A DNA stretch of 64,000 bases from Janibacter limosus. Its GTDB lineage: Bacteria > Actinomycetota > Actinomycetes > Actinomycetales > Dermatophilaceae. The notes beneath the pieces were generated by a model. It saw only the letters and a program-made list of their open reading frames with translations, was not told the DNA's origin and made no database searches. Of this stretch, positions 53,323-61,928 are shown piece by piece. Location: the NCBI RefSeq assembly GCF_004295485.1, contig NZ_CP036164.1, positions 744,001-808,000 of the forward strand. Direction: 5' to 3'. How positions within the stretch are numbered: the first letter of the stretch is position 1; each line of letters starts with the position of its first letter. A program made the position numbers and the translations under genes.

Positions 53323-53778
53323 ATGACGAGCGAGCCCCCTCCCCAGACCAGGTTCACGGCGGAGGTGGTCCTGCGCTGGGGCGACATGGACGCCTACGGC
53401 CACGTCAACAACGTGCAGTTCCACCGGCTGCTCGAGGAGGCGCGCATCCGCGCCTTCAGCGAGTGGTTCCACGCCAGTGGCGGCGACTCCATGCTCCGCT
53501 CCGGTGTGCTGCTGGCCCGTCAGGAGATCGAGTTCCTCGAGCAGCTCACCTACCGACCCGAGCCGGTCGCGATCGAGATGTGGGTGACCCATCTCGGGGG
53601 CGCCAGCTGGGACATGGGCTACGAGATCCGCGACGGGGACGCGCTCTACGCGCGCGCCGAGTCGACACTCGTCGCCTTCGACCTGGCGGCGCAGCGTCCG
53701 CGGTCCCTGAGCCGGGACGAGCGCTCCGCCCTCGAGGCGCTCCTCGGCGAGCCCGTCGCGATGCGGCGGCGGCGATGA
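53323..53778 (+). CDS. 4HBT (hot-dog) acyl-CoA thioesterase
   Basis: A 151-aa single hot-dog protein of the YbgC/FadM type. Active-site motif RWGDMDAYGHVNNVQFHRLLEEARI near residue 18 (D-x-x-x-HxNN). GGGAGG 6-10 nt before ATG 53323. Its partner gene follows with ATGA overlap. The pair recalls mycobacterial Rv2475c-Rv2474c, near ettA. Cleaves acyl-CoA; chain length unknown. Confidence 0.88.
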   Translation: MTSEPPPQTRFTAEVVLRWGDMDAYGHVNNVQFHRLLEEARIRAFSEWFHASGGDSMLRSGVLLARQEIEFLEQLTYRPEPVAIEMWVTHLGGASWDMGYEIRDGDALYARAESTLVAFDLAAQRPRSLSRDERSALEALLGEPVAMRRRR

Positions 53779-54404
53779 CCTCCCTTCGTCTCGCCGACGG
53801 GGAGAGCGCCGCGGACCTGACCACCTATCTCACCCGCGCCAAGCGGCTCGACGAGGACGGCGACGTCCGCCTCCAGGCCGTCGGTACCGTCCTGGCCGTC
53901 TGGACGTGCGTGCTCCCCGGCCGCGGGCTCGGCAGCAACGGGCTCGTCCTGGCGCTGAGGACCTTCGCCCTGGCCGAGACCGCCCACCTCGACACGACCA
54001 CGCCGATCGCGTCGATCACCGACCGGCTCGCTCGCGGTGGCACCGACATCGAGCAGCCCCCGGTGACCTCGCAGCCCACCTGGCGCGCACTCAGCCCGCC
54101 ACGCTCCGGCTGGGAGCCCGTCGGTCGGGTGGCCGAGACCGACCTCACGGAGGTCGCCCGTGCGGGCATCGCGGAGATCACCCAGGGCGCTCCCGACGGG
54201 TCCGGGTCAGCGGCCGTCGCCGACCTGCGATCGCGGGTGTGGGGGCGCATGACGCAGACCGTCCCGCCGGTCCCTGCGGGGACGGCCTTCGGTCTGCACG
54301 CACTCGGCTTCCTGCGGCCGGCGCCCTCGGCGCAGGCCACGGTCCACACGATCGGGCCGTGGACCCGGGTGGCGACCGAGGGCGGCTTCGTCCTGGCGCG
54401 CTGA
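53775..54404 (+). CDS. Conserved actinobacterial hypothetical protein, Rv2474c-like
   Basis: A 209-aa protein with no motif that I can tie to a function. It has no membrane helix or signal peptide. Features: GESAADLTTYLTRAKRLDEDGDVRLQAVG near the start, in parts, then WTCVLPGRGLGSNGLVLALRTFAL, and near 145 a Gly/Ala-rich piece. It overlaps the thioesterase stop by ATGA, a pairing seen in other actinobacteria, so it likely serves the same process. Confidence 0.7.
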   Translation: MTSLRLADGESAADLTTYLTRAKRLDEDGDVRLQAVGTVLAVWTCVLPGRGLGSNGLVLALRTFALAETAHLDTTTPIASITDRLARGGTDIEQPPVTSQPTWRALSPPRSGWEPVGRVAETDLTEVARAGIAEITQGAPDGSGSAAVADLRSRVWGRMTQTVPPVPAGTAFGLHALGFLRPAPSAQATVHTIGPWTRVATEGGFVLAR

Positions 54405-54446
54405 CCCCCCTTCGTCGCGGTCGGCGGCAGCCATAGTGTGGTGACC

Positions 54447-55235
54447 GTGGACGATCACCTCACCGACCTGCCCACCGACATCGACGACGCGACCCTGGCT
54501 CTGGAGCTGACCCGACGGGCGGCCGAGCTGGCCTCCCGCATGCGAGGTGAGGGGCTCTCGGGGGAGTCCAAGACCTCCATCTCCGACCTGGTCACCGCCG
54601 CCGACCACGCCGCCGAGGACCTCGTCGCAGGCACCCTGGCGCGGTTGCGCCCGGATGACGGCATCGTCGGCGAGGAGGGCGCCGAGGCCGTGTCCCGCTC
54701 CGGACGCACCTGGGTGATCGACCCGGTCGACGGGACCTACAACTTCCTCTCCGGGCTCGGCACCTGGTGCAGCGCGCTGGCCCTGCGCGACGCCTCGGGC
54801 ATCCTGCTCGGCGCGGTCCACCAGCCGTCCGTCGGCGAGGCGTGGGTGGGCGGCCGCGACCTGCCGACCAGCCTCAACGGACGACCGCTCGACGAGCTCG
54901 CCGACCTCCCGCTGGCCGAGGTGGCCATGGCCACCTACCTCCACCCCGGGGTCCTGCACGTGGACACCCTGCGCGAGCCCTGGCTCGCGGCGATCTCCGG
55001 TGCGGCGACGGTGCGGATGTTCGGCTCCGGGTCCTGCGACCTCGCGGCCGTCGCCGGCGGGCGCATCGGGGTGTGGGCCCAGCAGTCGGTGCCCGAGTGG
55101 GACTGGCTGCCGGGCGCCGCGCTGGTCACCGCCGCCGGCGGGCGGGCCGAGCAGGTCGAGGCGCACGGTCACACCTGGAGCGTCGCGGGCCGCCCCACCG
55201 CCGTCGAGCAGGTCATCGCCGCGCTGCGAGGTTGA
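54447..55235 (+). CDS. Inositol monophosphatase family phosphatase (HisN/SuhB-like)
   Basis: A 262-aa metal-dependent phosphatase. Metal motifs: GIVGEEGAEA near 70 (Glu), WVIDPVDGTYNFLSGLGTWCSALAL near 88 (DPVDGTxNF), EWDWLPGAALVTAAGG near 210 (WDWLPG). Substrates in the family are inositol-1-P, histidinol-P or PAP; the sequence does not decide. GTG 54447 is 7 nt after TAGTGT (54434-54439), which makes it better than GTG 54438. Confidence 0.88.
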   Translation: MDDHLTDLPTDIDDATLALELTRRAAELASRMRGEGLSGESKTSISDLVTAADHAAEDLVAGTLARLRPDDGIVGEEGAEAVSRSGRTWVIDPVDGTYNFLSGLGTWCSALALRDASGILLGAVHQPSVGEAWVGGRDLPTSLNGRPLDELADLPLAEVAMATYLHPGVLHVDTLREPWLAAISGAATVRMFGSGSCDLAAVAGGRIGVWAQQSVPEWDWLPGAALVTAAGGRAEQVEAHGHTWSVAGRPTAVEQVIAALRG

Positions 55236-55303
55236 GCGACGGTTGGTCAGGGGCGGGGTAGGACGCAGGCGGGCACTGCTCGGCCGATCCCGGCCATCCC
55301 GCT

Positions 55304-56101
55304 TCAGGGACGAAGGGGGCGACCCCGCTCCGCGAGCACGTCCCGCAGGGTGTCGATCCGGTCGGTGACGATCCCATCGACCCCGAGGTCGAGCAGCCGG
55401 TGCATCTCGTCGGCTTCGTCGATGGTCCACACGTGCACGTGCTTGCCGATGCGGTGGGCGGCGTCGACGAGGCGGCGGGTCACGAGGGTGACGGGCACGG
55501 GCCCGACCTGCTGGCGGATCGGTATCTGCAGTGCCTGCGAGGGGGAGCGCAGCAGCCGGTGCAGGACGCTCGGCAGCAGCCGGGTCGCCGCCACGTCCCG
55601 AGGACCCGCCGAGGTCGCGAGCCTCGGTCCGAGGGCCTGCCGGACAGCGCGCAGCCGGGTGTCGCTGAAGGAGCCGATGCAGACGCGGTCGATGGCGTCG
55701 TGACGACGGATGGCATCGACCAGGGGAGCGATGGCGCCGGGTGACTTGATGTCGATGTTGAAGCGCGCGTCGGGGAAGGTCTCGAAGAGCTCGTCCATGA
55801 GCGGCACGGGGTCCAGACCGTGGATGCGGGCCGCGGAGACCTCGCCCCACGGCAGGTCGGCGATCGCTCCCTTCGTATCGGTGACGCGGTCGAGCACGTC
55901 GTCGTGGAAGGCGACGAGCCGGCCGTCCGCCGTCGAGTGCACGTCCGTCTCCAGGTAGCGATACCCCATGTCGACGGCCTGCTGGAAGGCGGCGACGGTG
56001 TTCTCCCGCCCGACATTGGGCTCGAAGGTCGACCCGCCCCGGTGGGCGAGCCCGATGGGGGTGTCGTCGGCGAAGTAGGCGAAGTCCGCGGCTGCTCTCA
56101 C
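55304..56101 (-). CDS. Glycerophosphodiester phosphodiesterase
   Basis: A 265-aa GDPD barrel. Motifs: GLAHRGGSTFEPNVGRENTVAAF in parts near 18 (HRG, ENT), YLETDVHSTADGRLVAFHDDVLDR in parts near 50 (E-x-D, HD), FNIDIKSPGAI near 112, HVHVWTIDEADEMHRLLDLGVDGIVTD in parts near 222. Releases glycerol-3-phosphate from lipid-derived diesters. No signal peptide, so cytoplasmic. GTG 56101 is 7 nt after TAGGTT (56109-56114), predicted leaderless. Confidence 0.92.
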   Translation of the reverse strand: MRAAADFAYFADDTPIGLAHRGGSTFEPNVGRENTVAAFQQAVDMGYRYLETDVHSTADGRLVAFHDDVLDRVTDTKGAIADLPWGEVSAARIHGLDPVPLMDELFETFPDARFNIDIKSPGAIAPLVDAIRRHDAIDRVCIGSFSDTRLRAVRQALGPRLATSAGPRDVAATRLLPSVLHRLLRSPSQALQIPIRQQVGPVPVTLVTRRLVDAAHRIGKHVHVWTIDEADEMHRLLDLGVDGIVTDRIDTLRDVLAERGRPLRP

Positions 56102-56124
56102 GGGCACCAACCTAGGCGACGACC

Positions 56125-56469
56125 TCAGTGCTGCGCGATGCAGAACTCGTTGCCGTCGGGGTCGGCGAGCGTCACCCAGCGGAAGCCGTCGCTCTCGTGG
56201 TCGGCGACATGACTGGCGCCGCCCTCCAGCAGCAGCCGGGTCGCGCCGTCGAGGTCGGGGGTCCCCAGGTCGAGGTGCATCCGGTTCTTGCCCGGGGTGG
56301 GGTCCGCAACCTTCTGGAAGGCGAGCATCGGCCCCTGGGGCAGCTGGACGACCACGAACCAACCGTCGTTGTCCTGGGTGATGGTGCCGTCGGTCTGCCG
56401 CGCCCACCACGTCGCGAGGGCGGTGGCGTCGGTCGTGTCGGTCGTGATCATGCCGAGTGTCAGGCTCAT
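56125..56469 (-). CDS. VOC (glyoxalase-like) family protein
   Basis: A 114-aa VOC protein similar to the one at 3649-4044 (shared PTPGKN, WVTLADPxGNxFC). GFRWVTLADPDGNEFCIAQH forms the end with a likely ligand Glu. ATG 56469 is 6 nt after TACTGT (56476-56481), so it starts its own leaderless transcript. Substrate unknown. Confidence 0.83.
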   Translation of the reverse strand: MSLTLGMITTDTTDATALATWWARQTDGTITQDNDGWFVVVQLPQGPMLAFQKVADPTPGKNRMHLDLGTPDLDGATRLLLEGGASHVADHESDGFRWVTLADPDGNEFCIAQH

Positions 56470-56508
56470 GCATCGACAGTAGGGCGAAGCCCCGACAACG
56501 GTCGTCGA

Positions 56509-57060
56509 TCAGCGCAGGAAGGTGTCGATCCGCTCGATCGTCGCCGCCGTGACGTCAGCGTCGTAGCCCGGCAGGTCCGGGTCGGTGAAGAGGTGGCCGC
56601 GGCCGGGTGTGACGTGGTCCTCGAAGGGAGCGCCGCTCGCAGCTACTGCCGCGCCCAGGGCCGTCACATCGGGCGGTGCGATCCACGGGTCGTCCTCGTG
56701 GCGGTGCACCTGGACGGGCACGCCGGACCACTCGTGCCGGGGCGCTGCGACCGAGTGCAGCAGGATCGCAGCGCTCGCTCGGGGCCGTCGTGCGGCCAGC
56801 CGCTGGGCGAAGAATGCCCCGAGGGAGAAGCCCGCGAGCACCGTCTCCGGCGGCATCGTGGCCGCCAGCTCTCGGACGGTCTCGAAGTACTCGGGGTGCG
56901 CGTCGCGGTGCGCGATGCCCTCGCGCTCGCCGTCGAAGACATGCCCCTCGTAGAAGTCGGGGACCTCCACCTCGTGGCCACGCCCGCGCAGCAGCTCGGC
57001 GAAGGAGTGCACCCCGGGCCGTAGACCGAGTGCCGAGTGGAGCAGCAGGATCGTCGCCAT
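56509..57060 (-). CDS. Dienelactone hydrolase family protein
   Basis: A 183-aa small alpha/beta hydrolase. Opens ATILLLHSALGLRPGVHSF; nucleophile in VLAGFSLGAFFAQRLAA near 77 is Ser (GFSLG) rather than the Cys of true dienelactone hydrolases; Asp near HEDDPWIAPP (125) and His in TPGRGHLFTDPDLPGYD near 155. Starts 1 bp after the alpha-glucosidase stop, so it ends that operon. Substrate unknown. Confidence 0.85.
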   Translation of the reverse strand: MATILLLHSALGLRPGVHSFAELLRGRGHEVEVPDFYEGHVFDGEREGIAHRDAHPEYFETVRELAATMPPETVLAGFSLGAFFAQRLAARRPRASAAILLHSVAAPRHEWSGVPVQVHRHEDDPWIAPPDVTALGAAVAASGAPFEDHVTPGRGHLFTDPDLPGYDADVTAATIERIDTFLR

Positions 57061-57061
57061 G

Positions 57062-58777
57062 TCAGTCGACCTGCGCCCACACGCAGGTGTCGGCCGGGAC
57101 CTGCCCGTCGACGAGCTCACCCGACGCCACGAGCACCTGTGCGCCCTCGGGAAGGGCGATCGGCGTCGAGGACAGGTTGGCGACCACGAGGGTCTGCCTG
57201 CCGTCGGGACCCGTCGCGAGGTACCCGAGCACGTCGTCTCCCAGGCCCTCGACCTCGGCCAGCGCGGCGAGCCCGAGACGGCGCTCCCGACGGATGGTCA
57301 GGAGCGCGCGGTAGAGCTCGAGGGTCGAGCCCTCGACCCCGGTCTGCTCGTCGACCGCGAGGTCGGCGTAGGACGTCGGCTGGGGCAACCACGCGGCGCC
57401 CGTGTCGTTGAAGCCGAGGGAGGCACCCCCCTTCGTCCAGGGGATGGGGACGCGGCAGCCGTCACGACCGAGCTCGAGACCGCCTGTGCGGGCGAAGGTC
57501 GGGTCCTGGCGGGCCTCGGCCGGCAGGCTGGTGTGCTCGGGCAGCCCGAGCTCCTCGCCCTGGTAGACGTAGGCGCCACCGGGCAGCGCGAGCATGAGCG
57601 TCGTCGCGGCGCGGGCCCGGCGCAGGCCGAGCTCGGCGTCGGGCTGCGGGTCGTCCGCCCCGATCCCGTTGGGTCGGGGCGCCCCGACGGGCAGACCGAA
57701 GCGGCTCGCGTGACGCAGCACGTCATGGTTGCTCAGCACCCAGGTCGCGGGCGCGCCGACCGAGTCGTTGGACGCCAGGGAGCGCTCGATGACCGCACGC
57801 AGCGGCTGCGCCTGCCACGGCGTCTCGAGGAAGTCGAAGTTGAAGGCCTGGTGGTACTCGTCCTCGCGCACGTAGCGCGCCAGCCGGTCCGCCGGTGCCA
57901 CCCACGCCTCGGCGCACATGATCCGCTCGGGGACGCCGTAGGAGTCGAGCAGGGTGCGCCAGCTGCGATAGATCTCGTGGACACCGTCCTGGTCCCAGTA
58001 GGGCGCCTCGTGGGTGACCTCCATGAGGCCGCCGGGGTGCTTGCCGAAGTTGGGGAAGGTCGGGTCCTTGACCAGCCCGTGCGCCACGTCGACGCGGAAG
58101 CCGTCGACCCCGCGGTCGAGCCAGAAGCGCAGCGTCGTCTCGAAGTCGGCGCGCACCTCGCTGTTGTCCCAGTTGAAGTCCGGCTGCGAGGGGTCGAAGA
58201 GGTGCAGGTACCACTGGCCCGGTGTGCCGTCCGGCTCGGTGACGCGGGTCCACGCACCGCCGCCGAAGTTGGCCAGCCAGTCGGTGGGCGGCAGCGACCC
58301 GTCCTCGCCGAGCCCGTCGCGGAACATGTACCGGTCGCGCTCGGGGCTGCCGGGGGCTGCGGCCAGCGCCTCCTGGAACCACGGGTGGTCCGACGAACTG
58401 TGGTTGGGGACGATGTCGACGATGATCCTCAAGGCCAGCTCGTGGGCCCGCGCGATGAGCGCGTCGGCATCGGCGAGCGTGCCGAAGAGCGGGTCGACGT
58501 CGCGGTGGTCCGAGACGTCGTAGCCGGCGTCGCGCTGCGGCGAGCGGTAGAAGGGGGAGAGCCACACGGCGTCGACGCCGAGGTCGCGCAGGTGCTCCAG
58601 CCGCGAGGTGATGCCGGGCAGGTCACCGATCCCGTCACCGTCGGCGTCGGCCCAGGACCGGGGGTAGATCTGGTAGATCACCGCATCGCGCCACCACGGG
58701 ACGTCCGCGGAGCCCGCCGGGTGGAGCTGGCGCGTGGCGAAGGGGGTGGGCTGGCTGGTCGTGGCGCGCTCCGTCAC
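57062..58777 (-). CDS. aglA: Alpha-glucosidase, GH13
   Basis: A 571-aa GH13 enzyme (oligo-1,6-glucosidase / AglA type). Motifs: WWRDAVIYQIYPRSWADADGDGIGDLPGI in parts, DIVPNHSSSDHPWF near 110, DGFRVDVAHGL near 215 (nucleophile Asp), CAEAWVAP near 275 (acid Glu) and VLSNHDVLRHASRF near 335 (Asp). The ADADGDGIGD loop is a calcium-type site. Hydrolyses alpha-glucosidic bonds from sugars such as isomaltose or trehalose-like substrates. GTG 58777 overlaps the globin stop (GTGA), a pairing also known from M. tuberculosis aglA-glbO. Confidence 0.93.
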   Translation of the reverse strand: MTERATTSQPTPFATRQLHPAGSADVPWWRDAVIYQIYPRSWADADGDGIGDLPGITSRLEHLRDLGVDAVWLSPFYRSPQRDAGYDVSDHRDVDPLFGTLADADALIARAHELALRIIVDIVPNHSSSDHPWFQEALAAAPGSPERDRYMFRDGLGEDGSLPPTDWLANFGGGAWTRVTEPDGTPGQWYLHLFDPSQPDFNWDNSEVRADFETTLRFWLDRGVDGFRVDVAHGLVKDPTFPNFGKHPGGLMEVTHEAPYWDQDGVHEIYRSWRTLLDSYGVPERIMCAEAWVAPADRLARYVREDEYHQAFNFDFLETPWQAQPLRAVIERSLASNDSVGAPATWVLSNHDVLRHASRFGLPVGAPRPNGIGADDPQPDAELGLRRARAATTLMLALPGGAYVYQGEELGLPEHTSLPAEARQDPTFARTGGLELGRDGCRVPIPWTKGGASLGFNDTGAAWLPQPTSYADLAVDEQTGVEGSTLELYRALLTIRRERRLGLAALAEVEGLGDDVLGYLATGPDGRQTLVVANLSSTPIALPEGAQVLVASGELVDGQVPADTCVWAQVD

Positions 58778-59178
58778 AGCCGGCTCCCGTCGTCGTCGGC
58801 GTTGACGAGCATGTCCGCGGCGCGGATGAAGTAGTCGCGCATCGCGGCGGCGTGCGACTCGGGCAACTCGAGCGAGTCCATGGCGGCCAGCATGTGCTTC
58901 ATCCACCGGTCGCGCTGGTCCGGGGTCACCGCGTAGTCGACGTGTCGCATGCGCAGCCGCGGGTGACCGCGCTCCTGGCTGTAGGTGCCGGGGCCGCCGA
59001 AGTACTGCTCGAGGAACATCCGCAGGCGGATCTCGGCCGCGCCGAGGTCCTCCTCCGGGTACAGGGCGCGCAGGGTCGGGTCCGTCGCCACTCCCTCGTA
59101 GAAGGCGTGGACGAGGCGCACGAAGGTGTCGTGCCCACCGACCTGCTCGTAGAAGGTCTCACCGGGCTGCGCAAACAT
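58774..59178 (-). CDS. glbO: Truncated hemoglobin, group II
   Basis: A 134-aa trHbO. ETFYEQVGGHDTFVRLVHAFYEGVATD in parts at the start; FLEQYFGGPGTYSQERGHPRLRMRH in parts near 55-80 with the proximal His in the family position (RMRHVDYAV); DRWMKHMLAAMDSL near 95. The group II Trp is seen in RWMKHM. Binds O2, NO or peroxides at heme. Upstream gene of aglA; the ATG at 59178 has CAGACT 7 nt before it. Confidence 0.93.
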   Translation of the reverse strand: MFAQPGETFYEQVGGHDTFVRLVHAFYEGVATDPTLRALYPEEDLGAAEIRLRMFLEQYFGGPGTYSQERGHPRLRMRHVDYAVTPDQRDRWMKHMLAAMDSLELPESHAAAMRDYFIRAADMLVNADDDGSRL

Positions 59179-59351
59179 GTCGGCCAGTCTGTCAGGCGTC
59201 GTCGCCGAGCTGCCGGCGGCCTGACGGTGGTCGAGGTGGGAGACCGCGGCGGAGGCGAGCGTCGGGACTCGGTTGTCGGGGGTGCGTGCCACGGTGGTGA
59301 CGAGGGCGGAGCGAGGTTGGTGGGGTCGGGGAGAAGTTGTCCCCAACCCTC

Positions 59352-59380
59352 TTGAATTCTTCGAACATGTGTTCGATAAT
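59352..59380 (+). promoter_or_regulatory. LexA (SOS) box inside a sigma-70-type promoter
   Basis: TTGAAT (59352-59357), 17-bp spacer, GATAAT (59375-59380). TCGAAC-ATGT-GTTCGA (59361-59376) fills the spacer and matches the actinobacterial/Bacillus LexA box CGAAC-N4-GTTCG with perfect arms. Binding there would block the promoter of the DUF222/HNH gene. Confidence 0.8.
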
Positions 59381-59402
59381 GGTGGGAGCGAAGGGGGGCG
59401 CG

Positions 59403-60992
59403 ATGACCGATCAGGGGACTGACACCACAGTGGGTGGGTCTGTGGTCGGGGACGCGTTGCCTGATCGTCTTGCTGCTGCTCTTGAGGTATTGAGCGGAGC
59501 TCGGGCGGAGGGTTTGTCGGAGGCGGAGCTGCTGCAGGTCGTCTCGTTGATGGAGGCGACGAAGGGGGCGGCTGCTGCTCTGCAGGCTCGCGCGACGGCG
59601 ATGTTTGTCGAGGACCGCGACGCGAGGGTGGCCCAGGACCGCGCGGATGGGGTGGTCTCGGCGCGGGAGGCGTCGTGTCGTCGGCGTGCGGCGCGGGCGG
59701 AGCTGGCTCTTGCGCGGCGGTGCGCGCCGGGTCAGGCGGATCGGCACGTGGGCCTGGCCAAGGCGCTCGTGCGTGACCTGCCGTGCACGTTGGCGGCGTT
59801 GACGGCTGGTGAGTTGAGTGAGTGGCGGGCCACGATTGTGGCCCGTGAGACCGCTTGCCTGTCGCACGAGGACCGGGTCGAGGCGGACCGGCGTCTTGCT
59901 GGGTGCTTGACCACGGTGGGGGACCGGGAGCTCGCGGCGGCGGCGCACCGGGCGAGTGCGGACCTGGACGCGGAGGCTTTGGTGCGGCGGCGCCGCAAGG
60001 CGGTCGCGTCCAGGAATGTGAGTGTGCGGCCAGCGGCGGATGGGATGGCGTGGTTGAGCATCCTGGGTCCGCTCGCGGATGTCGTGGGGGCGTTTGCGGC
60101 GTTGAAGAAGGCCGAGCAGTCCCGGCATGTCGCGACCGGTGACCCTGAAGTTGATGCGGCACGAGCCAGCGATGAGCGGGGTCGGGGTGCGTGGATGGCT
60201 GATACCGCTCTGGAGCTGCTGTCGGGTCGGTGTGAGGGCCAGGTGCAGCCGGTCGAGGTGGGTCTGGTGATGCGTGAGGAAGCGATCGTGCGCACCGGCG
60301 AAGGTACCGGTGCCGATGCTGCTGGCTCGGTCTTCTTCCGCACTAGCGCCGCCAGCGCCTCCGCCGACTCCACCTACGCCAGAGATGTTGGTGGTGCTGG
60401 TGATCGGGATGAGGTGGAGGTCCCGGGGTGGGGTGCGATGCCCGGTGAGATGGCCCGGGAGCATCTGCTGCGTCTGTGCGATACCGGGACCGCGACGTGG
60501 TTGCGCCGGTTGTGGACCGCACCGGGCGGCACCAACCTGGTCGCGATGGACTCCAAGCGGAGACTCTTCAGTGGGGTGCTGCGTCAGCTGATCGAGCTGC
60601 GCGATGCGACCTGCCGGGTCCCGTTCTGCGGGGCGCCGATCCGCGACATCGACCACGTCAGTCCGCATGCCCTTGGTGGTGAGACCTCGGCAGCGAACGC
60701 GATGAGTGACTGCCAGGGCCACAACCTGGTCAAGGAAGCCCCTGGTTGGCGGGCCGAGGTCACCTCCACCGGTCTGGATCCCGGCGGCGGCCCCCACGAA
60801 GTCACCCTCACCACCCCGACGGGCAGCGAGTACATCTGCACGGCGCCGCCCCTGCTCGGCCACGGACGACCCCGACCTCGGTCGCGGCCACCCCTGGCAG
60901 GGGCGACGACCCGGCGCCGCCCCGTCGACACCATCGACGCCACGAGATCAGCGATCGAGGTGCACTTCGAGGGACTGCTCGGGGCCGCCTAG
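59403..60992 (+). CDS. DUF222 / HNH endonuclease-domain protein (13E12-like)
   Basis: A 529-aa protein: a long helical DUF222 region (about 20-330, Ala/Arg/Leu-rich) and a C-terminal HNH domain near 410-450 with Cys residues (ATCRVPFCGAPIRDIDHVSPHALGG, then CQGHNLVKE, in parts). Such 13E12-type proteins are repeated in many actinobacteria. Codon use differs from neighbours: many codons end in T or G (GCT, CTT, TTG, GGT), as if from another source. ATG 59403 with AAGGGGGG before it; the earlier ATG at 59379 is within the -10. Under a LexA box, so probably DNA-damage induced. Confidence 0.85.
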   Translation: MTDQGTDTTVGGSVVGDALPDRLAAALEVLSGARAEGLSEAELLQVVSLMEATKGAAAALQARATAMFVEDRDARVAQDRADGVVSAREASCRRRAARAELALARRCAPGQADRHVGLAKALVRDLPCTLAALTAGELSEWRATIVARETACLSHEDRVEADRRLAGCLTTVGDRELAAAAHRASADLDAEALVRRRRKAVASRNVSVRPAADGMAWLSILGPLADVVGAFAALKKAEQSRHVATGDPEVDAARASDERGRGAWMADTALELLSGRCEGQVQPVEVGLVMREEAIVRTGEGTGADAAGSVFFRTSAASASADSTYARDVGGAGDRDEVEVPGWGAMPGEMAREHLLRLCDTGTATWLRRLWTAPGGTNLVAMDSKRRLFSGVLRQLIELRDATCRVPFCGAPIRDIDHVSPHALGGETSAANAMSDCQGHNLVKEAPGWRAEVTSTGLDPGGGPHEVTLTTPTGSEYICTAPPLLGHGRPRPRSRPPLAGATTRRRPVDTIDATRSAIEVHFEGLLGAA

Positions 60993-61004
60993 GTCCCCAC
61001 GAGG

Positions 61005-61928
61005 TCAGATCTGGTGCTGCCCGGTGCCACCCAGCGGCAGGGGCGGCCCGGCGACGCCCTCGCGGTCGAAGGCCTCCTTGACCCGGCGCCGGATCTCGCG
61101 CTGGATGCCCCAGTTCTCGTTGGGGGCGCACGTGGCGAAGACGCGCACCGTCACGGTGCCTGCGCCGATCGTCTCGACGCCGAGCACCGACGGCGTCTCG
61201 CGCAGCACCTCGCTCCAGTGCCCGTCGTCCTTCATCCGCGAGACCGCATCGGTGATGATCCCGATGACCCGGTCGACGTCCTCCGTGTACGAGAAGGGCA
61301 GGTCCACCATGACCGTCGACCAGCCCTGGCTGCGGTTGCCGATCCGGATGATCTCGCCGTTGCGCACGTACCAGACGACACCATCGAGGTCGCGCAGCCG
61401 GGTGACCCGCAGCGTGACCTCCTCGACGGTGCCGACCGCCTCACCGGTGTCGATGAAGTCACCCACCCCGTACTGGTCCTCGAGGATCATGAAGATGCCC
61501 GAGAGGTAGTCGCGCACGAGCGCCTGCGCACCAAAACCCAGCGCGACGCCGCCGACACCGGCGGACGCGAGCAGCGGCGCCAGCGGGATGCCGAGCAGGG
61601 CCAGCACGGTGAGCGTCGAGACCGTCGCGATGACGATCGTCGCGATACTGCGCAGCAGCGAGCCCATCGTCAGGGTGCGCTGCCGGTACCGCTCGCTGGC
61701 CGTGACGGAGGGCTTGCCCTGGGTGCGCTTGTGGTCCCGCTTCTCCCGGGACGCCTCGCTCCGGGCGATCGAGGCCTCGACGGCCTTGGTGATCGCCCGG
61801 TGCGCGAGCCACCTGGCCACGACGGCCAGGACGATGGTGACGACGATCTTCAGCGGAGCGCCCAGGAGCCAGTCCGAGGCGGACGCCCAGGTGATGTCGA
61901 GGGTGAGCAGCCGAGTCATGTCGATCAT
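61005..61928 (-). CDS. Small-conductance mechanosensitive channel MscS family
   Basis: A 307-aa MscS protein: helix 1 near 23-45, helix 2 near 90-115, and the pore helix PLLASAGVGGVALGFGAQALVRDYLSGIF in parts near 120-145 with the Gly/Ala pattern; the beta domain follows with VGDFIDTGEAVGTVEEVTLR near 155. Opens on membrane tension and releases solutes. A charged cytosolic stretch (ASREKRDHKRTQGK) lies between helices. ATG 61928 overlaps the pepN stop (ATGA). Convergent with the HNH gene, 12 bp apart. Confidence 0.9.
   Translation of the reverse strand: MIDMTRLLTLDITWASASDWLLGAPLKIVVTIVLAVVARWLAHRAITKAVEASIARSEASREKRDHKRTQGKPSVTASERYRQRTLTMGSLLRSIATIVIATVSTLTVLALLGIPLAPLLASAGVGGVALGFGAQALVRDYLSGIFMILEDQYGVGDFIDTGEAVGTVEEVTLRVTRLRDLDGVVWYVRNGEIIRIGNRSQGWSTVMVDLPFSYTEDVDRVIGIITDAVSRMKDDGHWSEVLRETPSVLGVETIGAGTVTVRVFATCAPNENWGIQREIRRRVKEAFDREGVAGPPLPLGGTGQHQI

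Noticed and set aside
59379..59403. ATG at 59379 as start of the DUF222/HNH gene
   Set aside because: It lies inside the -10 GATAAT; the ATG at 59403 has a good ribosome binding site and lies after the likely transcript start.
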